A DNA stretch of 64,000 nt from Trichoplusia ni (taxonomy: Eukaryota > Arthropoda > Insecta > Lepidoptera > Noctuidae). Positions within the stretch are counted from its first letter, which is position 1; every line of letters begins with the position of its first letter. Under the pieces are notes generated by a model. It did no database searches. It worked only from the letters and a program-made list of their open reading frames with translations, and had not been told where the DNA came from. The stretch is taken from contig NC_039478.1 of assembly GCF_003590095.1 (NCBI RefSeq), forward strand, positions 18,414,001 to 18,478,000. The letters run 5' to 3'. Position numbers and translations under genes: made by a program. This document shows, piece by piece, positions 51,302 through 63,054 of this stretch.

Positions 51302-53424
51302 CTGATGAAGGAAATAAGAGCTATAAGTAAGGTGTAAACTATAAGCAAGTGCCTTTGGGAAAATAGTCATACGATCGGGGAGAATGAAATAGTAATAGGG
51401 AGTATCGCATCATAACTAATTTCCAGAACCAAGGGTACATAATCATTGGTACCGTTTGAAAATAATTATTAAAAAATGATTGATTAAAAAGTTCTTAACC
51501 AGTTCTTCCACTTTACAGTAAGTTTGTATCGATGCGGAAATAAAATGATCCACTTATATTACTCGTAGCACCATCACCCTTCCACATCGGCAAAAGTCCT
51601 CAACTTGAAGCTAAGTAAGCTTAACCTAAAGTAATTACATAATTTGTTGTAAACAGAAATCTTTTACATATTTCGCAACAAACAAAGAGATAAGAGCAAC
51701 GGCCATGACAGTAAGTGTCAATTACCCTTGCAAGTATTAATTACTGATCGACAGGTTACGTCCAAAATATTTCCTTTATATCGTCCAAATAACTCAATCA
51801 AACATAATTACATTGTCCGTTACAAAATACATGATAATTTTCTGTAATTATAGGAATTTCTGAAAGTAAGCTAAGCTGAAGTAGACGATTAAATATCGAC
51901 GTTTGATAATTTCATGGTCTGGTGAATGCGCGCGCGCACTTGCGCAACACAATACAACATGGCAAAAAAACTGTAAAATATTTCAGTGAGTTATTTGTGG
52001 AGATATTGTTATACCTAATGTTTAAAAAATGTGGTATAATAAGGTAATTGCTTTGTGAATGTTGTTAGATCACGCTACAAGGCTTGTTTCTTGGAAATGT
52101 TTAAATAGTTACATTTTTTAGCTAAAGCAGATAAAAAGGTCTGGTTTTAAATAATTGGTTAGTCACTTCGAATCCTTGGTCAAGTTTTCCTCAAGTTTTG
52201 GAGGATAATGATTTAAATAATGTTGATTAAACTGCATTTCTTTTTTTGATTTCAAATTAATATGTTGCTATTTTGCAGGGAAGATAATACATTTACAGCT
52301 CATAGGTAAGAATTTGTGTCTACACTTAACCTATGAATTAGGAAATTTCTTAACCGAAAGCACATAAGTCTAAATGAAGTTCGTAAAGTCACACTTTGAA
52401 TTTCAAATCTGTCTGTATTCATACCTTAAAATACAACGAACTAACCAGACTACATCCTATCTACTTCAGTCATCTTCCCTACAATAGCAACGCACTCAAT
52501 TAAGGTCAACTTAGGTAGACCAGTTCGTGAACTCCACATATGACCTTAGCTGTCCTTTGCAGAGGTCACAATGAAAAAAGCCAATTACTTAGTTATTAAG
52601 TGTAAGGTTTCGTGACAATTTGATAGCATGTCGCCTTCATAATATCGAAATTGAAACCGATTGGTTAGAAGGCTCTTTTTTAATATTAATAAAGCTCGTA
52701 AGACGCAGACGTAAGATTGTTTGACTTAAAATGTAATTTGAATTAAATGAAAATTGATGTTTGATCAAATAATGTGATCGTCTGGGAGCCTTTAGTAAAA
52801 TTTATATGAAACTAATACTATATTTCATTTATTTCGGTACTTAAAATTAGCAATCTTTGTGTATATTTTTATATGAGAACATATGGAATAAATAAACGCA
52901 GCAGTATATTTGATTTCGAAACTTTATTGTTGTTTCATGCTGTATTTTATTTTACACTGAGTAGATTGTTTATCATCCTTTTTAAGAACCTAAGGTACCT
53001 ATTTATAACTGCATCTCAAAACGTCTGCATCATTTAGAAATACAGAGGCAAGTGACTCCCACACTACCAATTCACATCTACCAGAACAGTTTCTTAGCCG
53101 TAAAATTCGAATTTTACAGATAGCTGTTACAAATTCCATCTCAATTTGGCTGGACTATAAAGATAGCCTGTTCCCTCGGGAATGCAACTTGTGTGACGTC
53201 AGCAGTCAGAAGCAAGTTGGTCTATGAGAGGAGGGGATCTAAATATAGATACCAGTCGCCGGCTAGACTAGACGGTGCGGTTATGAAGAAGTTGCGAGCT
53301 CTATCTTAATGAGTTTTCACTTCATTTGTTTTTGATGTTATTTGAAATGATACAACTATAACAGTTGCGGTGTGTTCTCCAGTATTGATCAGCGCTTGAA
53401 GATTCTTTATGTAATTTGTATAAA

Positions 53425-53552
53425 ATGGGTAAAAACGAATCCTTTTTACTGGGCTCTTCTGTCTGTTCGTCCGCTTGTCAGTGGTATGCATTTCAAAAAC
53501 TACATAACAGCTAGACACATTTGATAATAATGTATTTCTGTTGCCTGTTGTT
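53425..53552 (+). repeat. Dispersed repeat, second copy of the 14816 family
   Basis: TTCTGTCTGTTCGTCCGC, ACAGCTAGACACATTTG and AATGTATTTCTGTTGCC follow in the order of the family represented at 14816-14946. Degenerate. Confidence 0.5.
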
Positions 53553-54136
53553 GGGATGTATTTGTTTTCCATCTTTGGTGTCTTTTAATGTAGCGAGACA
53601 TTACAAACTTATCAAACGCATATAAATATAAGAAATTTTATCTCTTATTTTCATAGGAAACAAGATTAAAATTTTAGTTTATAACTTGCCATACTAATGT
53701 ATATCATGGGTAGATAGATAGTTTACTAAAATCGAAGTTTCAGTTTAGTTACAACTAATCTAAACTTGCAAAGTTAGTGCCGTAAATCTTTAGTTAGTGA
53801 TTAAAGGACTAAAGGTTCACTTAAAGTTAGAAGACTGACGTAAGCAAGCAGTTTATCTAGTTCACCACACGAAAGCTCAACTAGTAGTACTAGTATAGTA
53901 AATAAGTCAGTTTGTGCATAAAGCTATACTTCATTTGGTTGGGTAGTAAAAAGTAGGGACTTAAACAATATTTAACACATAAGTGATTTTGATTCGTTGA
54001 TGTTCTTATTCGATTAAAGTCGCGTTTAATTCTTAATTTGAGTTTTAGATAAAAAGAAACTTCAAAATTGTTCACTTTTTTGTAAATTGTAGAATAATCA
54101 GGATTTTTATATTTTTAAGAAACAACTCCCACATTA

Positions 54137-54300
54137 AGGAATTTAATCCTTTTGTCGCGGAGGGTTTCGCAAACATTGAAATCACGTGCACGAAGACTTT
54201 CAGACTCTGAACAAGTATTCGTGGATCACACAAATGCTAGTAATACGCGAGGATCGAACCCGCGACACGTCATGCTCAACCACTCGGCTAACAGCAGCAG
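54137..54300 (-). mobile_element. tRNA-derived SINE copy 2 with intact A and B boxes
   Basis: Reading the minus strand from about 54300: TTAGCCGAGTGGTTGAGCAT gives a perfect A-box-like motif, followed 20-30 bases on by the B box GCGGGTTCGATCCTCGCG. The downstream body matches the copy at 47855-48012. The acceptor stem does not close, so this is a SINE head and not a functional tRNA. Confidence 0.7.
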
Positions 54301-54827
54301 TTGAATAAAAAATATGCTGTGATATGACGTTATTTCAGCTATAGGTACGGTTTAATGTAAGCATTCGTTCCTTTATTGTTGAATTCCATCGGTTATGCAA
54401 CGCTTTATTTGCGTTAGTGCTGACGGCATGCGATCACGAGATCCAATCGACCATTTTGGACATGTTTGTTATTTTTATCTTTTGAATTTAGTTTATTTGT
54501 TCACTGGGTTTTGTAAGATCGAATTTCTTCTGAGCTTACCAACCGGATATATCATAATTGTTAAAATATTATTTACTAATTTTGACAAAATACGCCAACA
54601 GTTATAGTCGTGGCTTTGGAAACGCCTACGTAAGGCCAGCATGGAATTGTAACTGGCTGCTGATCATCAACAAGCTAATGAGAAAAATTACAAAGCCATT
54701 ACGTCATGTGTCATTTTTTAATTACAAGAAGCGCTACGCGCATTTTCCAGCGACAAAAGGTACTAGCATTGTCAAAGAAAAACGAGAAACGGCACAAATG
54801 AAAAGTTGTTATAAAAGAGATAGAAAA

Positions 54828-54942
54828 TAACACAATTCACATAAGGAGTAATATTTATCGCCCGTATAATACTGTCCTAGTTTCTGTTAGGAGTTATTTT
54901 ACCGTTAGGTACAACAAGAGGGCGATATAGAAATTGTGTTAA
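54828..54942. mobile_element. MITE-like inverted repeat
   Basis: TAACACAATT with TTATCGCCC on the left is matched by GGGCGATA and AATTGTGTTA on the right. The left arm has about a dozen extra bases. It is probably a degenerate short TIR element. Confidence 0.4.
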
Positions 54943-55172
54943 CGTGCATATCGATATTAGCACTTAAGAGAATTGCTGTACCTACACATCGTACTTACTA
55001 TATTAATAAGAGCTAGCGAAAATTGAGACAGGAGAGTTTCGTCTTTGTCTTTCCTTTATATAAAATATGTGATATGGCTTACTCAAAAAAAAAAGTCTCT
55101 GAAATACAACAGGTAAGACAGACAAAACAGTTTTATCTCACACAGACCAAAAAAACTATACCTATATCTACA

Positions 55173-55425
55173 ACTAGCTGTTACCCGCGACATCGTCCGC
55201 GTGGTTAGATAAGCTATGATTTATACCTGCCCTGTTTTTCCACATATTCCATTGTATCTTCGCTCCTATCAGTCGTAGCGTGTTGGTATATAGCCTAAAA
55301 CCTTCCTCGATGAATGGTCCATTCAACACACTAAGAATTTTTCAGTTTGAACCAGAAGTTCCTGAGTTAGCACGTTCAAACAAACAAACAAACAAACTCT
55401 TCTTCTTTATATATTAAGTAAGTAT
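55173..55425 (+). mobile_element. Non-autonomous Helitron-like element (Lep1-type), copy 2
   Basis: Begins CTAGCTGTTACCCGCGAC and ends with AAACAAACAAACAAACTCTT and CTTTATATATTA. Internal AAACCTTCCTCGATGAATGG and GAACCAGAAGTTCCTGAG match the copy at 18549-18807. Confidence 0.85.
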
Positions 55426-56519
55426 AAAAGTATAAATTATATTAAGTATATAGATGAGCGGTCACCCTAAGAGGTTATTTATTGCAGAACAGTCTAGATT
55501 GTGACGTCATTATTATCTAGAATTCTAGATCCCAGTAAATACCGCGGCTCGGTGTTATCCACGTCATCTAGTATAGAATAGCGATACACCCATGGACGGT
55601 AAATCTTTCAGAAATAGCTGCCAGCTTTCTCTTGATAATAAAACCCGAACGTAACGGCGATAGCGATTAAAATAGCTACAGTAAGCTGTGGTAGGATTTA
55701 AAAGTTTCAATTGTAGTGTTAGACAGATGGACTTTATTGATTGGATGTATTGGTAAGTTATGCTTTAGTGGAATTTGAGATATATGGAAAATGTGGTGCA
55801 GGAACATGACTGGTGTTGGAAGACATAGCTAATAGTTAAAGAAGGTTTTATTCCAATCTCTTGTAGTATAGTACTAAGAATTACAGTAAATGAAGACATT
55901 TGAATGTATGTATATTTGCAAATCTTTAAGTATGCGTCTACAGAGGCACGTAAAAATATGAAAGAGATTATCTAAAATAACACACCGTTACTAGAAATTG
56001 TCTAACTCTTAAGTGTGAAATTGTTACGAAAAGTTATGTGGCTAAGCGATATATCAAGTTTCATTTATCTCGACTGTATGAGAAATTACATGACTACTTA
56101 AAAGAAATGTTCATCTTTTATTTTTCGTCACAATCTATTTTGGACATACAAGAAAAAAGACATCAAATAGTCTCTAAAAAGCTGTTCAATATAGGACTTC
56201 TGTCCTGTACTCTACGGCATAAAAAACTTCATACAGCCGAGCCCCCGAACACGTGGTATTCCGAATTTAATTCAGAGTTATTCAATATTCGAATGACGCC
56301 CTCGCATTGGCTGATTCTAATTCGAGTTCAAAACGTCTGTCAGTTAGCAGGATGTCGAAGTTTTATGACTAACTTGTATTAAGAAAACGCGCAAAACGTG
56401 AATGGTTGGTATTATAAAGCGTTTATTGTTAAGGCTAATTCAATGTCAATTCACTTTCGTTAAAGAATTGTCAATATGTTTTTATTATAATAAATTTATC
56501 GAAGTTGGTTTAAGTAATG

Positions 56520-56649
56520 GTTTACTCACGCCTCTATATCGGAATGGGGAGCCATGAACCGAGTTCCACCGCATCGTTCACTTATCATCAGAGACTCCGT
56601 TTGGGTGCTGCATTTATCGGGAAATACAGATAAATACGCGTGAGTAAAC
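56520..56649. mobile_element. MITE with GTTTACTCACGC ends
   Basis: GTTTACTCACGC on the left and GCGTGAGTAAAC on the right are perfect 12-bp inverted repeats; flanking TAATG and GATTA extend the symmetry. The interior is GC-richer than the flanks and non-coding. A truncated relative is at 13681-13764. Confidence 0.75.
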
Positions 56650-57273
56650 GATTAACAATAAATATGTCTATTGCATCCTTTAAGATTTTTGACTTTTCAC
56701 AAAAACAAGCAGTGTTACATGTTATGATAATAACATACGCAACAAATATTCAATTTACGGTAAAATTGTAGATATATAAGGCAACGGTGAAACCTACAAA
56801 TTAAAAAAAAAATCTGTCTTTGGGAGAGACCGTGTAAAAGGTAGTTCTTAAAAAAATGTTTTTCCTTAAACAAAGATGATCCCAAAAGATATTATTGATC
56901 AAACAATTACGTCAGCACTTCACAATCAGCTAAAATTTTCCAACATTGATATAAATCGCAGGTTAGCTTGCAAATATTTTGATGAATTGACAAATTGCCG
57001 CGTTCTGTTTGATTTGACGTCAATTTGATCTAGATAAGTTATCTGGCCTGATACTTGGGCGTCAGAGATGAAAATGATACAAAGCTGACTCATTTCTAAT
57101 AACTGAATGCACTACTGGAAACTAATTATTATTATCAGTAGTTATACAAATTCTTAATGTATTTGTTTGATGCGTGAATTTTATACTAAAAAGCGAGAAA
57201 CATTGCGTTTATCTTAACATTTTATCATAACGCTGACTTTTAAAATATTAAATCAGATTGCACTTGTACATAT

Positions 57274-57510
57274 CTATACTAATATATAAAGCTGAAGAGT
57301 TTGTTTGTTTGTTTGTTTGAACGCGCTAATCTCAGGAACTACTGGTTCGATTTGAAAAATTATTTTTGTGTTGAATAGACCATTTATCAAGGAAGGCTAT
57401 AGGCTATAAAACATCACGCTGCGACAAATAGGAGCGAAAATACAATGGAAAATGTGGAAAAAACGGGGAAAATTCTAACCACGTGGACGAAGTCGCGGGC
57501 AACAGCTAGT
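57274..57510 (-). mobile_element. Non-autonomous Helitron-like element (Lep1-type), copy 3
   Basis: Inverted relative to copies 1 and 2. On the plus strand it starts CTATACTAATATATAAAGCT, runs through GTTTGTTTGTTTGTTTGAAC and ends GTCGCGGGCAACAGCTAG. Internal landmarks are conserved. Confidence 0.85.
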
Positions 57511-57823
57511 TATAGATAAGATAAATATTCAGTTTTTAATATTATCAAATACTACACGTGATTTCAGAATAGCCGACGAGTTAGTTTAAAATCTCTTTAT
57601 AGTGCGTAAGGGGAAGAGGAAGGGAGCTTTTAATATTGATCTACTAAACTATTAAAAAACAGTATATAAGGTACTAACAAGCCTGTTTTGTGAGGGAATC
57701 TTCTCTAAGAAAGTTAAATAAATCATATGCAGGTCATTATCGTCGTGTAAGAGTGTTTCTTGTGAGATGACGTCAAATAGAAATGTATGGAAGAATTATT
57801 TTATTTGTGATAAGGCCAGGGGA

Positions 57824-57840
57824 ATGATGATGATGATGAT
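57824..57840 (+). repeat. (ATG/GAT)n microsatellite
   Basis: Five to six perfect GAT units in a row. Simple sequence only. Confidence 0.9.
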
Positions 57841-60689
57841 AACTTCGTGAATCTCAGGAGTAAAGTAACCATGTGTTATATCTATTAAGGTGTCATGGTC
57901 ATCACAGGTTGTATTTTTATTGTCACGACAATTTTCTGGGCGCAGTACCGAGTTTCAACTATGAAAGAATTCTCTTCTAATTCTCGTTTATTTTGGAGGT
58001 CATTAGATAAGATTTACGACTTTCCCGACTGTTGTTTTGCATACCGTTGTATATACATAGTTGGGGGCGTGTTCATGACGTATAACAATTATACTTTATA
58101 CTAACTGCTAGTCGTTTGTCACGAGGTTAATTATTTTTGGTGACTTTTATATACTTTTTGTGTGAGGCTGAAACGCTTTTATTGGTATTAAAATTAAGAA
58201 AAGTGTTTTTATGTTGCGTGAAACGGACTTAATTTATTCGTGTTTGTATAACTATTGTTATGTAAACATAGCGACCAATACGATTTACCATGTTATCGCG
58301 AGTTAAGAGTTAGAAGAAGCACATTTTAATAAAAATATGTTTTTATTTAAGACTAAATATTAAAAACTACCTTCATTGACTTGATTCAATGATTCAGAGA
58401 TTGATTTATAAGAATGTCATATTAGAAGTGCACAACGAGAGTTATATCGTTTCAAAAGCAACTACCTGAAAGTAATTATTTACAATCGAACATTTTCAAT
58501 CACACATATTAAAAATATGTATTTTATAAATAACAATGACGGCTACGAAATCACGAGTTTTCAAACGCTAATATTACGTCCGCAGTAAAATGATCTAGCA
58601 TTGATACTTGACATGGTAGCGTAAAAAACTATTTATTAATACAGGCCTGTTTAAAAACGTATCGTTACGACGTTCTATTTATATTGGGAGCACGTGAACT
58701 TGTGTATACGTATGCAGGGTAAGGTTACGTTGGAGGTCTGGGTTTTTTAGAGTACCGTAAGTAAAGTGTTAAAACGGTAGACTTTTACTAAGGCTACACT
58801 GACTGTTCGTGTATCACCAAGCTGTATATAATGACCCGTCTTCTTAGACAGTTGAAATTGAATACTTAAAGTAGAAATCGACGTTACGCAACGATTTTTA
58901 CGGTCACACACATTTTACGTACTCACATTTGACAGATTTTTACTATATGAAAACTAGGTACATTTTATGAAATTAGACTTACTTTTCACATAATGTTGAT
59001 AATAGAGTTTTAACTAATAAAGTTAGACATTGCTACATTACGATAAGCGTTTTTAAGTGGTCTTGCAGTTAGCCTGAAACGCGATTTTTTACTTTTATTT
59101 TCTTGTAACTAACTTGAACGCAGGCTTCGACTGTGTCACCGCTCTTATTGGCGAGAAACCTTCAGCCAGAGCTCACCGGTTCTTCGGATAGAGTGAAATA
59201 CAGGCGTAGATAGGCAGAAAGTTAAGGATACAAAAAGAGCAAGATTATGTTTTTGAGATCAAAAAGATCGCTTTATTTGAAATACGGTATACCTTGTGCG
59301 ACCTTCAAGGCTACACATTGCATTCATATTTTTATCAGTTTCATGCGGGCTCATAAACTAAACCACATAACCATCCATTTTAATTAGTTCATTAAATAAC
59401 GAAAATATTCGTTAGGAAATTTAAAAGAAAAACACTGTCTACTTACATATGTAGATAGAATAATACATTAACATTATTACAGTAACACGCGAAAATAGCG
59501 TGCGGTGTGAACTCGACCTTATTTGACATTAAGTACTACAAAAAGGAGGTTTTCAATTAGTATTCTTTTATATAACCTGAAAAAGCTGCCATTTAATCCC
59601 ATAAAAACATCATCAAGTTTCGCTTAGTAGGTTTTATGTTACGTTGGTTGTATGTTTTTGTTGTTTTAATAATATTATTGTTATTACTGCCTCGTCATCA
59701 TTTATTCGATACGTTTCGATTTTACGTCAGTCATTCATAATTTTGTTAATCAATTCTTATTGCATTGTTGGAGTTCACGAAAATCTACATTTAAAAGTGT
59801 TAATTTGTCAATGTAATCACAAAGTCAATGAACTCGATAACTCTATTGTAAAATTACAAACACACTGAAAACAGTTGCTAAGAGGAATTTTAGTTGTCTA
59901 CGAACAGTCTTAGACGATATACCTACATACATATGTAGTTCAAGACATTCATCTTGGCAATACTCAGAACTTTACTTGCAGAAAGACCTCAAAAAAAAAT
60001 TATATATAATTGATAAACTTATTGAGATAAGTAAAACTGACATCAGACATAAATACTTGTAGATCGGGAAACATCTAAATAGGAACAAAAGTTAGTAAAA
60101 ATACGTGCTTTATTAATTAACTAACGAACGTAACTCTGAGGACTAGAACAGGCAGACTAAAACCGCAGGCTACATCTAGTTACTACATAAACTAGAGCTA
60201 GTTTAATCCGTGGGTGGGTAAGAGCTAGCTTTCCCCATATTTACGACCACAATAACGAAGTGACAGCACATAAACCAACACCCTTCCACAAATAACAAAG
60301 CAAGACAAAGCACTACACGGCACAGAGCACCGTCTCTGTCACTCTTTAACAATTCATTACTTTAAGACTTGGTGGTAGACCCTCCGCCTTCCTGACGTCA
60401 ACGTTGTCGTTACGAGAAATAAAAATAGCGAAAGAAAGAGCGAAATATTTTTTATTAGGTAACAAAAACAATTCCTTGTTATACTTCTTAACGAAGTTTA
60501 CATTTATTATAGAAATAAGTCGCAAGGTGTTATGGTAGGGTACTTAGCTGCTTTCGATGAATTTCGTAAGAAAGATTTATGTAGAATGACCAGAAGTTTT
60601 ATGTAGAATGGATTTTTTTTTGTATAACTTGAGAAAATTTATTGTTTAAAATTATTGAATATATTATTATTGAAAATACCAACCTATAT

Positions 60690-60800
60690 AGGTACGTCCC
60701 ACTGCTGGGCACAGGCATCTTCCCGTATAGGTTTAAACATTGATCAGCACGCTAGCTCACTGCGAGTTGGCAGCCTGTGCATATTCATACACCTTATTAA
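60690..60800 (+). repeat. Dispersed repeat with 'CTGCTGGGCACAGGC', copy 2
   Basis: CCCACTGCTGGGCACAGGCA, CTTCCCGTATAGG, ATCAGCACGCTAGCTCACTG and GCAGCCTGTGCATATTCA repeat the order seen at 20190-20300. Confidence 0.6.
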
Positions 60801-60923
60801 ACAAGTATCAATGATTGGAAAATATCTTATACCTAGTCTATCTCAAGACTAGTCGTCTATTAAAGGAATTATGTAGAAACTAGCAAACCCATGTTTTGCA
60901 TAATCGATTGCAGTATAATTTAA

Positions 60924-61928
60924 AATGACTGGTGCGGTGTTAATGCACCACCCACGGGATACAGCATCTAGTTTGGAGAAAGTAGTTCACGTTTCAGGAA
61001 CAACTTGATTTAAAGTGCTATGTTGATGTATGGCATGAGATATCAGGGCATGGGGGATCATATTTTCTTATTTTTAAATGACTTCAAAAAGTAGAAGTTT
61101 CTCAATTCGTCTTTGTTATGTTTGCTAGGCTGACTTACTGCCTCGAACTGGATTATGTTGCTTTTTATTAAAATTTAACGTGAAGAAGTGTAGTAATTTG
61201 ACCCTTTTAAAAATTTCCCGAAATTTGGCTCTATAAGAAAGATTTCGAAAAAAAAAAACATCTTCTATGTGGTAAAAATCATGGGCGAAAGCTTTTCTTA
61301 TTATACGAATATTACTGGGCGTACGGTAAATGAAAACATCGTAAAGAAACTCAAATGACCCTCTTAATGGTCCATTTGTATGCGTAAGAACTTTGAAGAA
61401 GACCATTTATGAGATCATGTAAGTTGTTTACTGTCTAGATACTTTAGGAATACATGTTTGTGGAAATTACTGTTTTTTGCCTGTAGAAATTTCGTTCCGA
61501 TTTTCATTTTATTATTCGCCGACCATCTACATAAATCTACAAATTCGTTTCAATTATCTGAGGGCACGGCATGCCCCTGCCAAGTCTCGAGCAAAACGGC
61601 ACGGCCGTACCATCTTTTCTCGAAGCGATTCGCGGCTGTTTCGCCCCCCTGTATCTTCGACGTGGACAAAGCTAGGAGTTTAGCTTTTCGGAATAATAGT
61701 AGCATTAGAACAAGCTTAAGTTCGAAATTACATGCCAATGATTAATGGTTTAGAGTTACGGTCGATCAAAGTTACACCATTTTGTCACTCACTGACTCAC
61801 TGACAGATCATCAAAAATCTAAGTACTTCTAGCAGACTTAGAACTTCAAATTTTGCACCAAGATAGTCCTTAGCACATATAAAGGAAACAAATTATAAAA
61901 ACATTAAAAAATAATATGCCATAGAAAA
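60924..61928 (+). repeat. 1-kb repeated segment, copy 1
   Basis: Bounded by AATGACTGGTGCGGTG on the left and CATAGAAAA on the right. It is repeated at 62053-63054. The two align end to end with almost no substitutions but about two dozen 1-3-base indels. In this copy, losses relative to copy 2 are concentrated after about 61440. The inner GC-rich section carries a short frame (61458-61745) with no recognised homology. The tail CACTCACTGACTCACTGACA with GATCATCAAAA resembles a dispersed lepidopteran repeat, so the unit may be a transposable element. Confidence 0.85.
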
Positions 61929-62052
61929 TATACTAAGAACATTATTATATTTTTACATATTTTAAACAGTATTTTTTAAGTAATAATGGTGAAACTATAT
62001 AGAAAAGTAATATAATGCCACCTATAAATACATTTGCAATCTTCATATATTT

Positions 62053-63054
62053 AATGACTGGTGCGGTGTTAATGACCACCACGGGATACAGCATTAGTTG
62101 GAGAAGTATTCACGTTTCAGGAACAACTTGATTTAAAGTGCTATGTTGATGTATGGCATGAATATCAGCATGGGATCATATTTTCTTATTTTTAAATGAC
62201 TTCAAAAAGTAGAAGTTTCTCATTCGTCTTTGTTATGTTTGCTAGGCTGACTTACTGCCTCGAACTGGATTATGTTGCTTTTTATTAAAATTTAACGTGA
62301 AGAAGTGTAGTAATTTGACCCTTTTAAAAATTTCCCGAAATTTGGCTCTATAAGAAAGATTTCGAAAAAAAAAACATCTTCTATGTGGTAAAAATCATGG
62401 GCGAAAGCTTTTCTTATTATACGAATATTACTGGCGTACGGTAAATGAAAACATCGTAAAGAAACTCAAATGACCCTCTTAATGGTCCATTTGTATGCGT
62501 AAGAACTTTGAAGAAGACCATTTATGAGATCATGTAAGTTGTTTACTGTCTAGATACTTTAGGAATTACATGTTTGTGGAAATTACTGTTTTTTGCCTGT
62601 AGAAATTTCGTTCCGATTTTCATTTTATTATTCGCCGACCATCTACATAAATCTACAAATTCGTTTCAATTATCTGAGGGCACGGCAGTGCCCCTGCCAA
62701 GTCTCGAGCAAAACGGGCACGGCCGTACCATCTTTTCTCGAAGCGATTCGCGGCTGTTTCGCCCCCCCTGTATCTTCGACGTGGACAAAGCTAGGAGTTT
62801 AGCTTTTCGGGGAATAATAGTAGGCATTAGAACAAGCTTAAGTTCGAAATTACATGCCAATTGAATTAATGGTTTAGGAGTTACGGTCGATCAAAGTTAC
62901 ACCATTTTGTCACTCACTGACTCACTGACAGATCATCAAAAATCTAAGGTACTTCTAGCAGACTTAGAAACTTCAAATTTTGCACCAAGATAGGTCCTTA
63001 GCCACATATAAAGGAAAAATTATAAAACATTAAAAAATAATATGCCATAGAAAA
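62053..63054 (+). repeat. 1-kb repeated segment, copy 2
   Basis: Direct repeat of 60924-61928, separated by about 124 bp. Here the losses are concentrated before about 62450, so the two damaged parts are adjacent. After 62450 this copy is the fuller one (for example AACGGGCACGG where copy 1 has AACGGCACGG). Flanks differ from those of copy 1. Confidence 0.85.

Noticed and set aside
54250..54300. A tRNA gene on the minus strand
   Set aside because: A and B boxes are present but no acceptor or anticodon stem closes; SINE head is the better explanation.
56038..56382. 114-codon plus-strand frame
   Set aside because: No recognisable domain, starts without an ATG-context and lies among repeats; regarded as chance.
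61458..62864. 95/96-codon frames inside the two 1-kb copies as a real duplicated gene
   Set aside because: The frames differ by indels that look technical, no family is recognised, and the segment behaves like a non-coding repeat.
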